Positions 15,839 through 24,492 of a stretch of DNA of 34,034 bases are shown in pieces. The notes beneath the pieces were generated by a model, which did not search any database, had not been told where the DNA came from, and saw only the letters and a list, made by a program, of their open reading frames with translations. The stretch is taken from positions 1-34,034 of the forward strand of contig CANQYT010000015.1 of assembly GCA_947628135.1 (NCBI GenBank). The letters run 5' to 3'. How positions within the stretch are numbered: the first letter of the stretch is position 1; the number at the start of each line of letters is the position of its first letter. The position numbers and the translations under genes are program-made. This DNA comes from an uncultured Clostridia bacterium. Lineage in GTDB: Bacteria; Bacillota; Clostridia; Christensenellales; CAG-314.

Positions 15839-18800
15839 ATGTATTACTTTTTCGACAGGGTAAACAATACGGCAGCCTACCGTCAGTTGCTCAACGACGT
15901 CCGCGACAAAAAATTTGTCGCGGCTTTCGGCGTGCAACCGAACGAAAAACCCTTTATCTGTGCCAATGTCAACGCCTTTTGTCTGTACGTAACCAGCGAC
16001 TACGTGGAGGCTCAGCGCGTGTTGCGCACGGTGGAGGCGCTTGCCCCCGGCAGGGCTGTGTATTTGCCCGCCAAGGACGACGTGCTGCTGTTCAAGTCCG
16101 GTTCTTCGCACAATTCCGTATTCAGCCGCAACTATGCTTTGCACCGAATACTTACGGGCGCGGACGTGGCTGTGACCACCGTCAACGCGCTTACTCAGTA
16201 TTTCCCCGACCGCGAGATATTTTACGATTCCTGTTTCAACGTCAAAAAGGGCGTTTGCTACGATCTTACGATGCTTACGCGGCAGTTGGTGCAAAACGGC
16301 TACAAGCGCGTTGACAGAATTTCCGCCGAGGGCGAGTTCGTCGTACGCGGCGACATATTGGACGTTTCTATGCCCTTCGGACAGCGTTTTCGCGTGGATT
16401 TCTTCGACGACGAGGCGGAAAACGTTCGTACCGTAAACGAGGACGGCACTTCGTCGGGCAGTGCGGAAAGTTTTTCCGTGTACCCGCTTTACGACACGGT
16501 CGGTTTGCCGCAGGGGCAACTCGCGGGAGTGGAACGCTACGTTTCCAAAGTCAGCGCCAAACTTTCTCCCGACGCGTCGGTGCGCCTCAACGAAATTTTG
16601 TCCGCGTTGAGCGTGGTGGCGGCGGGCGGAAGAGTGGACAATGCTTGGCTTACGCCGTTTATCAGAGGGTCGGTCCTTGCCGAGTATCTTCCCGCAGACG
16701 CGGTGGTAATTTGGGACGAACCGAAAAATCTCTCCCAACGGGTGAATTTTCTCTATCGCGAACACGCCGAGCGCGTCGTAAATCTCGTCAAGGCGGGAGA
16801 GGCGCTGCCCGTACACGAACACGCGATAGTTCCGCGCGAGGAAGTTTTCCGTTCGGCTCTGCCGCAAATAGCGCTGCAAACGCTGCCCTATCAAAGCGAT
16901 TGGTTTGCGCCGCAAGTTATCCGCAGTTTCAAGACGGGCGCAATGCCGAGTTACGCCGCCTCGCCGGAGAGTTTGGCGCGCGACGTAAAAAATTGGCTTC
17001 GTCTCGGCTACGAAACGGTGGTTTTTGCGGGTACGGACGGAGTTCGCCCCATCACGGAAAAACTTGCGGAAAACGACGTATACGCCGTCGAGGCGGAACG
17101 TCTGGAACACAACGCCGCCGACGCGCTTATTTTGCCGATAGGTATCGAACGCGGATTCGTTTCTCACACCAACAAATTGGCTGTCGTAGGCACGCGCGAT
17201 CTGGGGCGCGGACTTAACAGTCAAACCATACGCAAAAGCGGCAAACAGGCGTTTTTGTCGGTGGAAAAGGGCGATTATGTGGTACACGACGTTCACGGCA
17301 TAGGTCTTTGCGAAGGCATACAAAAACTCACCACCCCCTCCGGCGACAGCAAAGATTACGTAGTGGTGCTGTACAAGGGCGGCGACCGTCTGTACGTACC
17401 GGTGGATTCCGCCAATTTGCTCAGCAGGTATTCCGGCGGAGAAAATCCCACCTTGTCCCGTTTGGGCGGAGAGGATTTCGCCAAGGTCAAGAGCAAAGTC
17501 AAGGCAAGCGTCCGCGAAATGTCGATAAACCTGCTCAAACTGTACGCCGAACGGGAAAAGTCGCGCGGTTTCCGCTACCGCGTGGACGAATATCTCGACG
17601 AAGAGTTTCAGCAGTATTTCCCATTCAAGGCGACGGAAGATCAACTGCGCTGTCAAAAGGAGATCGAGCGCGATCTGACGAGCGACCGCATTATGGACAG
17701 GGTGCTTGTGGGCGACGTGGGCTACGGCAAGACGGAGGTGGCTATGCGCGCCGCGTTCGACGTGGTGTCCAACGGCTATCAGGTGGCGGTGCTTGCGCCC
17801 ACGACGATACTTACCGAACAGCATTACAAAACTTTTTCCGAGCGAATGTCCCACTTCGACATACGCGTAGCCTGTCTCAACCGTTTCCGTTCCGCCGAGG
17901 AACAGAGAAAAATACTCGCTTCCGTTGCCGACGGCGGCGTAGACATAATCATCGGTACGCACCGAATGTTGAGTAAGGACGTACAATTCAACAAACTCGG
18001 CTTGCTTATCCTCGACGAGGAACAGCGTTTCGGCGTGGAACACAAGGAAAAGATAAAAACCCTCAAAACCAACGTGGACGTACTCACTATGTCCGCCACG
18101 CCCATTCCGCGCACGCTGCATATGGCGCTTTCGGGCATACGCGACATCTCCACGATAACCACTCCTCCCGTGGAGCGCGTCGCCGTGGAAACGTACGTGG
18201 TGGAGGAAAACGACGCGCTTATTTGCGACGTCATCACGCGGGAGATCGCGCGCGGAGGACAGGTGTTTTGCGTGTACAACAGGGTGCAGACGATAGACAG
18301 TTATGCGGCGCGCCTCAGCGAACTGCTGCCCAACGTGCGTTTCGTCGTGGCTCACGGACAGATGGACGAAACGGCGTTGGAGGACGCGGTGCTGTCCTTT
18401 GCCAACGGCAAAAGCGACGTGCTTGTTTGCACCACAATAATAGAAAACGGCATCGACATTCCCAACGTCAACACCCTCATCGTTGCGGACGCAGACCGTC
18501 TCGGGCTGTCTCAGCTGTACCAACTGCGTGGCAGGGTGGGCAGATCGGACAGACAGGCGTACGCCTATTTCACCTACCGCCGCGACAAGATACTCAGCGA
18601 AACGGCGTACAAACGGCTCAGTTCCGTCACGGAGTACAGCGAGTTGGGCAGCGGTTTCAGGATAGCGATGAAGGATCTGGAAATACGCGGCGCGGGCAAC
18701 GTGTTGGGGCGCGAACAGCACGGGCACATAATGAAAGTGGGCTACGATATGTATGCACGCCTGCTCAAAGAAACCGTGGACGAGTTGAAAGGGCGCAAAA

Positions 18801-19258
18801 CCGTTGAAAAGATCAACGCCGAGTTGGAAATAGACATAGACGCTTACGCGCCCGAAAGTTATATCCCGTTGCAGGCGGACCGTATGACTTTCTATCGACG
18901 CTTGTCCGACTGCGAATCCGTCGAAGAAATAGACGAAGTTGCGGCGCAACTTGCGGACGTGTACGGCGCGTGCCCCAAGAGCGTACTCAACCTGTTTGCC
19001 GTTGCAAAACTCAAACTGCTTGCCGTCGGCGCAGGCGTGACAAAGGTAATTGTGCGCCCGTCCCGCGGCGAATTGGTGTTTGCAAGCAAGGACAAACTTA
19101 TGCGCAAGGAAGTGTTCGACGCGCTGAACGAGCAGGGCAGACGTGCCTCCGTTGCGTCAAACAGTTACGCCATCGAGTTTTCCTCCGCCGATTTTATGCA
19201 AAAGGACCGCCTCGTGGAGGCTATGACGGAGTTTTTGCGCTCTATTCAAACTAAATAA
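15839..19258 (+). CDS. mfd: transcription-repair coupling factor Mfd
   Basis: A full-length Mfd of 1139 residues (E. coli has 1148). It removes RNA polymerase stalled at DNA lesions and recruits UvrA. The N-terminal UvrB-like part spans about 1-330. The polymerase-interacting domain follows at about 475-550 (GDYVVHDVHGIG). The RecG-like translocase has Walker A GDVGYGKTE near residue 625, the DEEQ box near 725, SATPIPRTL, and TTIIENGIDIPNVNT with LYQLRGRVGRSDRQAYAY. The TRCF C-terminal domain ends the protein. There is no clear Shine-Dalgarno before the ATG (CAACGAG is directly adjacent). No TTA, CTA or TCA codons occur between the start and about 18949. Confidence 0.97.
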   Translation: MYYFFDRVNNTAAYRQLLNDVRDKKFVAAFGVQPNEKPFICANVNAFCLYVTSDYVEAQRVLRTVEALAPGRAVYLPAKDDVLLFKSGSSHNSVFSRNYALHRILTGADVAVTTVNALTQYFPDREIFYDSCFNVKKGVCYDLTMLTRQLVQNGYKRVDRISAEGEFVVRGDILDVSMPFGQRFRVDFFDDEAENVRTVNEDGTSSGSAESFSVYPLYDTVGLPQGQLAGVERYVSKVSAKLSPDASVRLNEILSALSVVAAGGRVDNAWLTPFIRGSVLAEYLPADAVVIWDEPKNLSQRVNFLYREHAERVVNLVKAGEALPVHEHAIVPREEVFRSALPQIALQTLPYQSDWFAPQVIRSFKTGAMPSYAASPESLARDVKNWLRLGYETVVFAGTDGVRPITEKLAENDVYAVEAERLEHNAADALILPIGIERGFVSHTNKLAVVGTRDLGRGLNSQTIRKSGKQAFLSVEKGDYVVHDVHGIGLCEGIQKLTTPSGDSKDYVVVLYKGGDRLYVPVDSANLLSRYSGGENPTLSRLGGEDFAKVKSKVKASVREMSINLLKLYAEREKSRGFRYRVDEYLDEEFQQYFPFKATEDQLRCQKEIERDLTSDRIMDRVLVGDVGYGKTEVAMRAAFDVVSNGYQVAVLAPTTILTEQHYKTFSERMSHFDIRVACLNRFRSAEEQRKILASVADGGVDIIIGTHRMLSKDVQFNKLGLLILDEEQRFGVEHKEKIKTLKTNVDVLTMSATPIPRTLHMALSGIRDISTITTPPVERVAVETYVVEENDALICDVITREIARGGQVFCVYNRVQTIDSYAARLSELLPNVRFVVAHGQMDETALEDAVLSFANGKSDVLVCTTIIENGIDIPNVNTLIVADADRLGLSQLYQLRGRVGRSDRQAYAYFTYRRDKILSETAYKRLSSVTEYSELGSGFRIAMKDLEIRGAGNVLGREQHGHIMKVGYDMYARLLKETVDELKGRKTVEKINAELEIDIDAYAPESYIPLQADRMTFYRRLSDCESVEEIDEVAAQLADVYGACPKSVLNLFAVAKLKLLAVGAGVTKVIVRPSRGELVFASKDKLMRKEVFDALNEQGRRASVASNSYAIEFSSADFMQKDRLVEAMTEFLRSIQTK

Positions 19259-19279
19259 TGCAAAATTAGGGCAAACCGC

Positions 19280-19308
19280 TTGCCAATTGAAAACTAAGAT
19301 TGTATAAT
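19280..19308 (+). promoter_or_regulatory. promoter of the PrsA/SurA-like lipoprotein gene
   Basis: TTGCCA at 19280-19285, a 17-base spacer and the consensus TATAAT at 19303-19308. The start would be about 19315, giving a leader of about 61 bases. The promoter begins just after mfd, so the lipoprotein gene can be expressed separately. Confidence 0.78.
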
Positions 19309-19375
19309 ATATGAGTATATGTATATGTGGCGTTATGTCCAAAAGTGACGCCGCAAACTCAGGAGCAACAAAAAA

Positions 19376-21337
19376 ATGAAAAAAGCAAGCAAAATACTTA
19401 CGTTGATATTGGTTGTCGTACTTGTATTGAGCGTATTTGCGGGGTGCAGCCTTGTAGGCAGAAAAGTTTCCGCGTATCGCAACGTAACCGCGTTAAGCAT
19501 CGGCGAAGGCGAAAATGCGGAACAAATCACCGTAGGCAAACTTCTTGACACTTTCAACAGTTACTACAACAATTACTACTACTATATCAGCGCAGGCTAC
19601 CTTGACGTGAGTCAGTTGCTGGATATGGTCATTTCCTCCATCATTCAGCAGTATATGCAGGTGTACGACTATGTCACCACGCACGACGCATTTCCGCAGG
19701 ATCAATTGACGACGCTGCAAAAGCAGGTCCACAACGCCGAGTACCTCACGGCGGAGGAATTTGCCTACGCGGTAAAGTACGTCAACTATCTTGCATACAC
19801 CGCATTCGACAGATATGCCGAGGACAATCTTACAAGCAAGTTCGATCTCGGCGAAGCGGAGACGGAAGACACCTCGCGCGATTTCACCGAGTACGACGAT
19901 TGGAAGGGCGCAAGCAGTTACGCCGAATACGTGTTCCAACAGAATTTCGACAGCGAAGATATGGACGAGTACTTCGACAAGTACTATCCCGACGTTGACG
20001 TAACTACCGACCTCAATCTCGACAAGTATCTGTACGACGCTGCCGACGCGGCGGAGGCTGCTCTTGCGCAAAAGCGCGTTGACGAGTACAACGACAGGCG
20101 CAACGACAAAGACGGCGACGAATTGACGGTGGAAGAGTACACGGCTATCCTTGCCGACACTCAACGGCAGTACGAGGAGACCGTCTCCAACAACTACGGC
20201 GTCACGCTGAAAGATTTTCTTATGACTCAACTTGCCGATATGGTCACCAGTTGCATAATGGCTAAGTGGAGTTATCAGTACTATTCCGACATCACCGACG
20301 ACGAATTCTGGACTCACCTCAACGAGCAGTACGCCGACGCGAAAGACGCGCAGAAAGCGGAATTCGACATCAGCGGCAACTTCGACAGTTTCATCACGAG
20401 CCTCGGCACGAGCAGCAACATTTACGAAGTTCCCGCCGACCAAGCCGACAACTACGTATTCGTAAAGAATATCCTCATTCCGTTCAGCACGGCGCAAACC
20501 GCAATGCTCACCAAGTTGCAGAACGTTCTCGGCGAAACGGAGCGCGACGTTTACGACGTGTTGCGCAACACTTTCGCTTCCGAATTGCTGGCGCAGTACT
20601 TCGATTCCGACAAGTACGACAGCGACATCGAAGAACTGTTTGACAAGAACACGTGGTTTGACGACAAAAAGAAGGAAGATGACGACGACAGTCTGTGGAA
20701 GACAAAGACCAACGTGTTTACCACCGACGCGAGCGGCAACCTCATCGTCAATGCCGACGGCGTTCTCGGACGTTTCTTCGAAAACGGCAAAGTGAAGCCC
20801 ATCGACGGTATGGATGCTGAGCAAACGATCGTGGAACTTATGAAGCGTTTCAACACGGATACCGCTCAACACACTGCGGCGTTCGACTACGTTGTATACG
20901 TGGGCGACGATTGGGAAGACTACGAGCACAGTTGGGTAAAGGAATTTTACACGGCTGTCAACGAGATGGTGCGCGACGAAAACGCTCCCGACTACGCTTT
21001 GTGCGTGTCCACCTACGGCGTGCATATCATCTACCTCACGGGCAAAGTGTCCGAATCGAAAAAACTCTTCAATGAATTTGCCTACAAGAGTATCGAGGAC
21101 GTAACGGCAGATACCACCTCCACGCCGAGTTATACTCTGTTCAAGAGTTATTTCGACACTTGCCGCAGCGAAAAAACGCAAGACGCTCTCCAAGCGTTGC
21201 AAAAGGCAAAACTGTTGGACAACGACAACTACAAAAATTTCGTCAAGTTCCAACCCGGCTTTGAAAAATTCCTCAAAGACAACGGTTTCGAATACCTATT
21301 TGAAGATTATATCAAAGAATTGAGAGAAGAATTGTAA
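19376..21337 (+). CDS. PrsA/SurA-like lipoprotein (putative foldase)
   Basis: A 653-residue exported lipoprotein. The signal peptide ends in a lipobox (VFAGC) with Cys23 as the acylated residue. The rest is very acidic and rich in Tyr and Asp. The layout recalls SurA/PrsA chaperones: an N-terminal helical part opening with TVGKLLDTFNSYY, and a C-terminal stretch (YALCVSTYGVHIIYLTGKV) resembling the end of a parvulin PpiC domain, where the sequence usually reads G-x-HIIKV. The catalytic parvulin core is not recognisable, so isomerase activity is doubtful. PrsA-like genes occur next to mfd in some Clostridia. AGGAG at 19361-19365 is the ribosome binding site. Confidence 0.65.
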   Translation: MKKASKILTLILVVVLVLSVFAGCSLVGRKVSAYRNVTALSIGEGENAEQITVGKLLDTFNSYYNNYYYYISAGYLDVSQLLDMVISSIIQQYMQVYDYVTTHDAFPQDQLTTLQKQVHNAEYLTAEEFAYAVKYVNYLAYTAFDRYAEDNLTSKFDLGEAETEDTSRDFTEYDDWKGASSYAEYVFQQNFDSEDMDEYFDKYYPDVDVTTDLNLDKYLYDAADAAEAALAQKRVDEYNDRRNDKDGDELTVEEYTAILADTQRQYEETVSNNYGVTLKDFLMTQLADMVTSCIMAKWSYQYYSDITDDEFWTHLNEQYADAKDAQKAEFDISGNFDSFITSLGTSSNIYEVPADQADNYVFVKNILIPFSTAQTAMLTKLQNVLGETERDVYDVLRNTFASELLAQYFDSDKYDSDIEELFDKNTWFDDKKKEDDDDSLWKTKTNVFTTDASGNLIVNADGVLGRFFENGKVKPIDGMDAEQTIVELMKRFNTDTAQHTAAFDYVVYVGDDWEDYEHSWVKEFYTAVNEMVRDENAPDYALCVSTYGVHIIYLTGKVSESKKLFNEFAYKSIEDVTADTTSTPSYTLFKSYFDTCRSEKTQDALQALQKAKLLDNDNYKNFVKFQPGFEKFLKDNGFEYLFEDYIKELREEL

Positions 21338-21350
21338 ACCCGAATTATTT

Positions 21351-21380
21351 AACGGCGCACCCCAAAGGAGTGCGCCGTTT
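21351..21380 (+). terminator. terminator after the PrsA/SurA-like gene
   Basis: AACGGCGCAC (21351-21360) and GTGCGCCGTT (21370-21379) form a perfect 10-bp stem with a 9-base loop. Only three Ts follow in a row, so termination may be partial and the next gene may be reached by read-through. Confidence 0.65.
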
Positions 21381-21478
21381 GTCACCGCGCTCGTTTAAGC
21401 GGTCGCGGTTTAGTCTGAAAATAAAGACGGTCTTTCTCCCGCCGAAACGCTTGCGGACGGCAGACCGAAAGGAACGCA

Positions 21479-22804
21479 ATGAAAAAGACGACGGACCAAT
21501 TGATAAAAGAACTGAAATTCAAAAAAACCAACCCCATTATAAACGGCGTATTGAGTCAAGTTGCGCGTTTGGTTTATTTCGGACCTTGCAAAGTGGACAT
21601 AAAGCGCAACGTCGAACCGAAAGACTACAAGGACAAGCCCGTGATAGTCGTCGCCAATCACGCCTCCCGTTTCGATTACGCGTTTGTAAATTTCGCAATG
21701 CGCCGCCGTCCGATAAATTTCGTCGCGGCGGAAAACGAGTTTCACCGCGGCAAATTCAAACTTGTGTTCAAGTTGGGGCACGTCATACCCAAGCGCAATT
21801 TCGTACCCGACGTAAAAACGATCAAAGGTATGTCGCACGTTCTCCGCAGGGAAAAGAACGGTTGCGTAGCCATCTTCCCTTGCGGAATGAGTACCGCAAG
21901 CGGAGCGCAGCAGCCCGCCGTATCGGGCACGGGCAAGATGCTCAAACATTTCGGCGTACACGTGTTGGCAGTGCGTATTTACGGCGGTTATCTCGTGTGT
22001 CCCAAGTTCGACGTAAAGGAGCGTTTCGGCAAAGTGGAATTGCAGTTGGACGAACTGTTTACCCCCGAGCAACTGAAAGAACTCACCGCGGAAGAAATCG
22101 AGCGTAAAGTGGACGAGGCGCTCTTCGTGGACGACTACGCCTGGAACGCGACCCGTCAGAATTTCTACAACCGCAAGGACGGCAATTACGCGCAGAATAT
22201 GGAACAGATAATCTACAAATGTCCCGCCTGCGGTACGGAAATGCAGATGAGGGGCGAGGGAAAGGAAATCAAGTGTCTGCACTGCGGCAACGGTGCTGTG
22301 ATGGACGGCAGATACAATCTCACTCCCATCGCAGACAGCAAGATACCGACAGACCCGCGCGCTTGGTTCGATTGGGAACGCCGCGAAATGCGCAAACGCG
22401 TACAAGACCCCAACTTCGCAATGGAAGAACACGTGCGTTTGGGTTTGCTGCCCAAGTACGGATATCTGAAACACAACGCGGTGTACGAAGTCGTGGGCGA
22501 AGGCGTGTTGCGCCTTGACAGGGAAGGTATGAGTTACACGGGTACGCGCAACGGCGACAGTTGGACTGTGTTTATTCCGCGCGACAGCCTTTCCACTATA
22601 TGTTTGCCCGTGGACGGCAGTTTCTTCTACACTTATGCAAGCGGCGAATTTTTGGCGTTTTGTCCCTCCTCGCCCAGCAGTATGCGTTGGTCGCACGCCG
22701 TGGAAGAAGTGTATCGTATGGGCGGCGGCAAGTGGAGCAACTTCCCGTGGTTCGATTACGACGCGCCTCTCGTACTGAAAAAGAAAAATCCGTCGAAAAT
22801 TTGA
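21479..22804 (+). CDS. PlsC-like acyltransferase domain with zinc ribbon and extra C-terminal domain
   Basis: A 441-residue protein of three parts. Residues about 25-215 resemble 1-acylglycerol-3-phosphate acyltransferases: the HX4D motif is NHASRFD with His61 and Asp66, and the motif III position reads FPCGMST (133-139). There the family has FPEGTRS, so the usual Glu is Cys135. A zinc ribbon follows with Cys248, Cys251, Cys266 and Cys269. About 170 residues of unknown type end the protein (WTVFIPRDSLSTICLPVDGSF). A role in phospholipid synthesis is possible but unproved. No promoter is evident upstream. AAAGGA at 21468-21473 serves as ribosome binding site, and a strong terminator follows. 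Confidence 0.72.
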   Translation: MKKTTDQLIKELKFKKTNPIINGVLSQVARLVYFGPCKVDIKRNVEPKDYKDKPVIVVANHASRFDYAFVNFAMRRRPINFVAAENEFHRGKFKLVFKLGHVIPKRNFVPDVKTIKGMSHVLRREKNGCVAIFPCGMSTASGAQQPAVSGTGKMLKHFGVHVLAVRIYGGYLVCPKFDVKERFGKVELQLDELFTPEQLKELTAEEIERKVDEALFVDDYAWNATRQNFYNRKDGNYAQNMEQIIYKCPACGTEMQMRGEGKEIKCLHCGNGAVMDGRYNLTPIADSKIPTDPRAWFDWERREMRKRVQDPNFAMEEHVRLGLLPKYGYLKHNAVYEVVGEGVLRLDREGMSYTGTRNGDSWTVFIPRDSLSTICLPVDGSFFYTYASGEFLAFCPSSPSSMRWSHAVEEVYRMGGGKWSNFPWFDYDAPLVLKKKNPSKI

Positions 22805-22815
22805 CGAAATTTCCG

Positions 22816-22844
22816 CAGACCGCTTTTGCGGTCTGTTTTTTTTT
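22816..22844 (+). terminator. terminator after the PlsC-like gene
   Basis: CAGACCGC (22816-22823) and GCGGTCTG (22828-22835) form a perfect 8-bp stem with loop TTTT, followed by nine Ts (22836-22844). Confidence 0.93.
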
Positions 22845-22908
22845 GCGCGTTTTTCCGCCCTTTTCCGCCGCCTCGCCCTGCGGGATATATTTTGCGGTGT
22901 TTTTCACA

Positions 22909-22914
22909 TATTAT
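22909..22914 (+). promoter_or_regulatory. -10 element directly before the flippase gene
   Basis: TATTAT at 22909-22914 lies 6 bases before the ATG at 22921, so transcription would start at or next to the A of the start codon. No good -35 is seen (TATATT at 22886-22891 is the best at 17 bases). A terminator stands upstream at 22816-22844, so this operon needs a promoter here. Confidence 0.45.
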
Positions 22915-22920
22915 AGGTAT

Positions 22921-24474
22921 ATGAGAAAACACGGCGAAAACTTTATTTCCGGCGCGTTGGTGTTGAGTCTCGGCGGATTGCTTGCCAAGATACTCGGCGC
23001 GCTGTATCGAATCCCGCTTACCAACATAATAGGCAGTTACGGAATGGGGCTGTATCAACTTGTTTTTCCGCCCTACATTCTGTTTCTTACCGTGGCGCAG
23101 GCAGGCGTTCCCATTGCGCTGTCCAAGTTGATAGCGGAAAACAATCAGTTGGGCAACGTGGAAAGGTCGCGCAAAATTTTTCGGTGCGCTTTCGTCTTTT
23201 TGGCGCTGCTTGGGGCGGTGTGCGCCGTTTTGATGGCAAGCCTGTCCAACGTAATAGCCGTCTCGCAAGGCAATTCCGAGACGGCTCACGCCTTTTTGAT
23301 AGTTGCGCCCGCATTGTTGTTTGTGCCCGTCACCAACGCGCTGAAAGCGTATTTTCAGGGCAATATGAATATGATCCCGTCGGGAGTCACCACCGTGATA
23401 GAGCAGATAGTAAAACTTGCGGTGGGGCTTTTGTGCGCAACGCATTTTATGCCCGACGTTCATAAAGCGGTAATGGGGGCGGTTTTTGCGATAACCGTCA
23501 GCGAATTCGGCTCGCTTGCCATTATGTCGGCGGTGTACTTGATCCATCGCCGCCGCAACAGATACGTAGGCAAAATTTCCGTCGGCAGGTCGGACGTGGC
23601 AAGCATTGCGCCCAATTTGCTGGCGTTGGCTGTGCCCGTCGCGCTGGGCGGATTTGCAATGCAGATGTCGCAGGTGATAGATTCCGTAATGGTGGTCAAT
23701 CTGCTCACAGTGCCCAACGCCACGGAAATGTACGGTTTGTGGACAGGTCCTGTCAATTCTATGCTCGGTCTGCCGATAGCGTTGAGCAGCGGCGTTGCGG
23801 TATCCGCCCTGCCCGGCATAACGAAAACTTTTTACAGCGGCGACAAAACGGCGCTCAACAACAGTTTCAACACCGCGATGAAACTAACCCTTGTGATCGC
23901 GCTGCCCTGCGCTTTGGGAATGATACTGCTTTCCCGCCCGATACTTTCTTTGCTCTACGGCGGACTGCCCGAAGAGGAAATATACGTCGCGGCTATGCTG
24001 CTGTCGCTGTCGGGGCTAAGTATCGTGTTTCTGGCTGTTATGCAAACGTGCGTGTCGGTGTGTCAGGCGGTCGGCAAGCCCTACGCAACGGTGGTGATAG
24101 TGTCGCTGTCCATCGTGGTAAAGGCGGCAGTCAATCTCGCGTTGCTTCCCAAGCCGCAGATAAATATTTACGCCGCGGCAATTTCCGAAACGTTATGCTA
24201 TCTTTTTGCCGCGGTTTGTGTTATAATTTATTTGCGAGTAAAAATAGGTTTTCGCACGGACGCAGTGTCTTGCCTTGTCAAGCCGCTCGGCAGTTGTATG
24301 TTGATGACGTTGTTCATCACCGTCGCGCTCACGTTTTTCGGCAACGTTTTTGCGGGGACGTTGGGCACGCTACTGTTGATAGCGCTTTCGGGAGCGGTGT
24401 ATCTTGCGGGACTTGTCCTTCTCAAAACTTTCGACAGGAGCGAACTTCCCTTTTTACCCGTAAAACAAAAATAA
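22921..24474 (+). CDS. SpoVB/YabM-like flippase of the MOP superfamily
   Basis: A 517-residue integral membrane protein with about 14 hydrophobic helices. The N-terminus reads FISGALVLSLGGLLAKILGALYRIPLTNIIG, with YGMGLYQLVFPPY after it, the start shared by SpoVB, YabM, MurJ-like and Wzx-like flippases of lipid-linked sugars. In B. subtilis yabM stands directly before yabN, as here. Candidate substrates are lipid II or another polyprenyl-linked precursor. An open frame extends upstream to 22561, over the preceding terminator, so the ATG at 22921 is taken. Only AGG at 22915-22917 precedes it; initiation may be leaderless. Confidence 0.9.
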   Translation: MRKHGENFISGALVLSLGGLLAKILGALYRIPLTNIIGSYGMGLYQLVFPPYILFLTVAQAGVPIALSKLIAENNQLGNVERSRKIFRCAFVFLALLGAVCAVLMASLSNVIAVSQGNSETAHAFLIVAPALLFVPVTNALKAYFQGNMNMIPSGVTTVIEQIVKLAVGLLCATHFMPDVHKAVMGAVFAITVSEFGSLAIMSAVYLIHRRRNRYVGKISVGRSDVASIAPNLLALAVPVALGGFAMQMSQVIDSVMVVNLLTVPNATEMYGLWTGPVNSMLGLPIALSSGVAVSALPGITKTFYSGDKTALNNSFNTAMKLTLVIALPCALGMILLSRPILSLLYGGLPEEEIYVAAMLLSLSGLSIVFLAVMQTCVSVCQAVGKPYATVVIVSLSIVVKAAVNLALLPKPQINIYAAAISETLCYLFAAVCVIIYLRVKIGFRTDAVSCLVKPLGSCMLMTLFITVALTFFGNVFAGTLGTLLLIALSGAVYLAGLVLLKTFDRSELPFLPVKQK

Positions 24475-24492
24475 CCTTTCGGGAGAAAACTT

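Noticed and set aside
15725..18949. 1074-codon open frame on the - strand
   Set aside because: It is antisense to mfd in the same codon register and is explained by the codon bias. It has no start signals and no protein-like motifs.
19493..21253. 586-codon open frame on the - strand
   Set aside because: Antisense shadow of the PrsA/SurA-like gene in the same register.
22561..22920. 120-codon upstream extension of the flippase frame
   Set aside because: It overlaps the PlsC-like gene in another frame and crosses a strong terminator. The conserved flippase N-terminus begins at 22921.
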